Origin: Musa acuminata AAA Group | Taxonomy: Eukaryota > Streptophyta > Magnoliopsida > Zingiberales > Musaceae | DNA: 64,000 nt | NCBI RefSeq assembly: GCF_036884655.1 | Contig: NC_088348.1 | Coordinates: forward strand, 22,743,501 to 22,807,500 | Reading direction: 5' to 3' | In this document: positions 61,576-64,000 of the stretch, in pieces | Numbering within the stretch: the first letter of the stretch is position 1 | How the letters are laid out: each line of letters begins with the position of its first letter | Translations under genes and position numbers: made by a program | The notes under the pieces: model-generated | The model's input: the letters and a program-made list of their open reading frames with translations, nothing else | Told to the model about the DNA's origin: nothing | Database searches by the model: none

Positions 61576-63073
61576 TGCTAGTCATAGGTGCCCACCAAGC
61601 CAATCACGTGAGTGATGGCACGTGTAACTTGATACAGAATCTTTTTGCTTATTATATTTTGGCGTATATCACTTTATAACTATTGCATAAATGCATACAT
61701 ATATTATGATGTCCTTGGATTTGTGCAATGGGAATCGGATCGTGATGAGATCACGATAATGAGATCGATTCACCTTTAAACACATATCCTAAATAATCCC
61801 GGTCATAGGTTACTCGAGAGGGACATCGTGATAACCGGACAGACTGGTGTGTTATATACCCGTCCATATGATGGATGCAGCTGGTCTCATAGCTGCTCGT
61901 GTAGGGACACTAGGGATACAGTACAGGTGCTCATTGGAGAATGAGTTCACTGATTGATCCGCTTACGGAATGCTGGATGGTTAATGATGCCTTATTGTCA
62001 GATAGTGATTCCGTAGTCCTAGTGGTGTATCTGGTCCTTAGACTTGAGACACCAAGGATGTCCTGTATGAGTGCTCCACTCTTTGATACCAAACTTACAG
62101 GTTTGGCTATCCCAGATCTAGTACAGCTGGTCATTGGGAGTGGTAGTCGACCTTACGAGGGCTATTGAGTATCGATAGAGGATCATCCACTCTCGACGTC
62201 ATGAGAGGAATATCTCATGTGTTCTTGCTCAGACAAATCCCTGGCCAGGGTCATTCGGGTTGAGAGAGAAAGAGTTCTCCGGGAGAATCCGATTAGAGCG
62301 AGACTCGAGTAGAAACCGTATGGGTCTGACAACACCATGCTCGATATACGGTCTCTAGGATATTAGATGAATGAGGGATTATAGGTACACGGTAACTGAG
62401 GACAGACAGGTTCAATGGATTGGATTCCCCTGTATCGTCTGGGGACTACGACGTAGTGGCCTAGTACGTTCGTAGTCGATGAGTCGAGTGAATTATTACA
62501 GAGATAATAATTCACTGAGTTAGAAGGAGTTTTGATAGATATGACTCACGGCCAGCTCGATATTGGGCCTAGAGGGTCACACACATATGGTAGGCATTGC
62601 GATGAGTAGAGGTTCGGATATGAGATATCCGACGGAGCCCTTGTCTTATTGGATGCAGATCCAATACCCACTAGGGGAGGACCCATTAGGGTTTGACAAG
62701 GGACCTCTATAAATAGGAGGGATTCAGAGCCTCATTGGCTAGAGAGCTTTTGCTTGTCTTTCCTATTCTCCTCTCCCTCTCCACCTCAGAGCAAGCCTGG
62801 AGTTTTGAGGAGCGTCGTCGCAACCCTGCTGTGTGGATCACCTCTAGAGAGGAGGACTTTTGACCTCCTTCACCCTCTCCTAAGGATCTGCAAGGAAATA
62901 GGGATATACAATCTCCCTAGGTAACACAATCTACTCTATACGCAGTTTCATGTTTCGCGGATTTTTACGTACCAATCTTCGCACGACGACGAACATCTCT
63001 TTGGGAATCGGGGATTTTGTTTTTCTTGTTCTTCCGCTGCACATGTGATGTCGCCCCTAGGATTTTCCTAACA
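61576..63073 (+). repeat. Element C, 5' LTR
   Basis: 1498 bases, TGCTAGTCATAGG to TTTTCCTAACA, with TATAAATA at 62708-62715. In inverted orientation it matches both LTRs of element B. Confidence 0.92.
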
Positions 63074-63074
63074 G

Positions 63075-63086
63075 TGGTATCAGAGC
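63075..63086 (+). other. Primer binding site of element C
   Basis: TGGTATCAGAGC, one base after the LTR. Confidence 0.92.
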
Positions 63087-63090
63087 CAGG

Positions 63091-63705
63091 TTGTTCGTGC
63101 GAATGATTGGTTTTGAATTGCGTGTGTTGTGTTTAGGAAGAATTTTGACGTCCAAATCGTTAACGCAAAAACAAGGAAGGGCAGCAACAATTGCTGCCCT
63201 CGATCTACGTGCGTGCAACGCAGTCGAAGGCAGGCAGCACAAGGGTTGCGTCTGCAGCAACCGGCCGGCGGCCTGCTTGCAACACGCTTGCGTTCGGCGG
63301 AGCTGGCAGCCTGCGGGCAAAGGCGCTTGCGGCCGCTTCTCCCGCGGGGTGAGGCGCCGTAGGGCAGCGACGCCTGTCGCCGCTGCTCCCGCGGGCGAAA
63401 CCCCCCCACAAGGGCGGTCGCCCGGCGGGACAGCACCGCATACGGGCGGTGCCCCGTGGGCAGAATCGCCCGCGAAGGCTGTAGCTCCCGTAGGGGCGTC
63501 AACCTGCAGGGGCAGCACCGCCTGCGGGCGTTGCCCCGCCGGCAGAACTTCCAGCGGAGGCGGCGACGCCCACGGGGGCGCCCACCTGCAGCGGCAGTGC
63601 CGCCAGCGGGCGTGCCGCCCGCAGGTGAGGGCAGCGCCCCGCCCCGCCCCTCGCCGCACAGGCCGCCGCCAGCAGGGTGGCGGCGGCGGCAGCAGCAAAG
63701 GGTAG
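63091..63705 (+). other. GC-rich leader of element C with a 204-codon open frame
   Basis: The first ATGs after the primer site open a frame of 204 codons through a GC-rich segment (Ala, Gly, Arg and Pro rich, e.g. PAGETPPQGRSPGG). Composition alone can keep such a frame open, and in element B the matching frame stops after about 80 codons, so I do not call it a gene. The segment is followed by AT-rich sequence to the window end. Confidence 0.5.
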
Positions 63706-64000
63706 TAGGTCATTAGGGTTTTCTGGGCAAAAGATAGTTTTGCCCCTCGAAATTTGAGAAATTCCAATTTCTATCTTTTGTCCAAATTATAAAAATACCC
63801 CTATAAATTTAGAAATTCCCTACATGTCCCTGATTTCAGAAAATATTACTTAATTAAAAGCTTTAGTTGCTTATTATTTTTATTATTATCTAGTAGTCTT
63901 ACATGATGATGATTATTTATATATGTGATGTATGATGTGTGGACGGATGATCATGGATCGTGTGATGTGTGTACTTGTGATTATTATTATTGAGGTCTGC

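Larger units (their letters stand above)
61576..64000 (+). mobile_element. Element C: Ty1/copia, Angela-like, 5' part, continues past the window
   Basis: Same family as B, opposite orientation. 5' LTR, primer site and leader are inside the window. It interrupts the RT of the Reina-like copy 2 after CCACT (61571-61575), the presumed target duplication; the other end is not visible. Confidence 0.88.

Noticed and set aside
63075..63086. tRNA-like matches after LTRs
   Set aside because: They are primer binding sites of 12 bases, not tRNA genes.

Overview
This window is a stretch of plant nuclear genome, most likely from a monocot. The evidence is a set of intron-containing plant genes (plastid release factor, PCC13-62-like desiccation protein, RALF peptide, LRR-extensin, remnants of a phi-class GST and a MED26-like gene), a nuclear tRNA-Gly, and about 45 kb of nested LTR retrotransposons primed by initiator tRNA-Met. 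A Zingiberales or Musaceae-like source is my guess and cannot be shown from the sequence alone.

Layout. 1-8.2 kb is a gene island: the 3' half of a plastid RF1 gene (APG3-like, +), a decayed GSTF pseudogene (+), a small membrane/coiled-coil protein of unknown function (-), tRNA-Gly(CCC) (-) and a three-exon desiccation-related gene (-). From 8.2 to 37.2 kb there is a nest. A LINE (-) is split by a gag-only Sirevirus-like element A (-, 10065-22436, target duplication AATTG), which itself contains a Reina-like gypsy element (+, 14730-19995, duplication TTTGC). Next to the LINE, a decayed Tork-like copia element E (+, 23603-37206, duplication AATAC) is split by a second, young gag-only element F (+, 28160-36420, duplication ATGTT). 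37.2-44.9 kb is a second gene island: a RALF peptide gene (+) and an LRX (LRR-extensin) gene (-) lying tail to tail, then a MED26-like pseudogene (+). From 44.9 kb to the end is a second nest: copia D (-), cut by a second Reina-like gypsy copy (+, from 49124), which is cut by two copies of one Angela-like copia family: B (-, 49179-57718, duplication AAACC) and C (+, from 61576 beyond the window edge).

How the parts relate. The cellular genes are independent loci, except that RALF peptides are known ligands of LRX proteins, so the RALF/LRX neighbours form a possible ligand-receptor pair about 1 kb apart. Elements A and F keep gag but no pol, so they must have moved using enzymes supplied in trans. 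The two Reina copies share stops, a frameshift and a deletion of the RT catalytic centre, so their common source was already defective. The most unusual unexplained structure is in the 5' leader of copia B: four hairpins with the same 18-nt core and four different but self-complementary stems.
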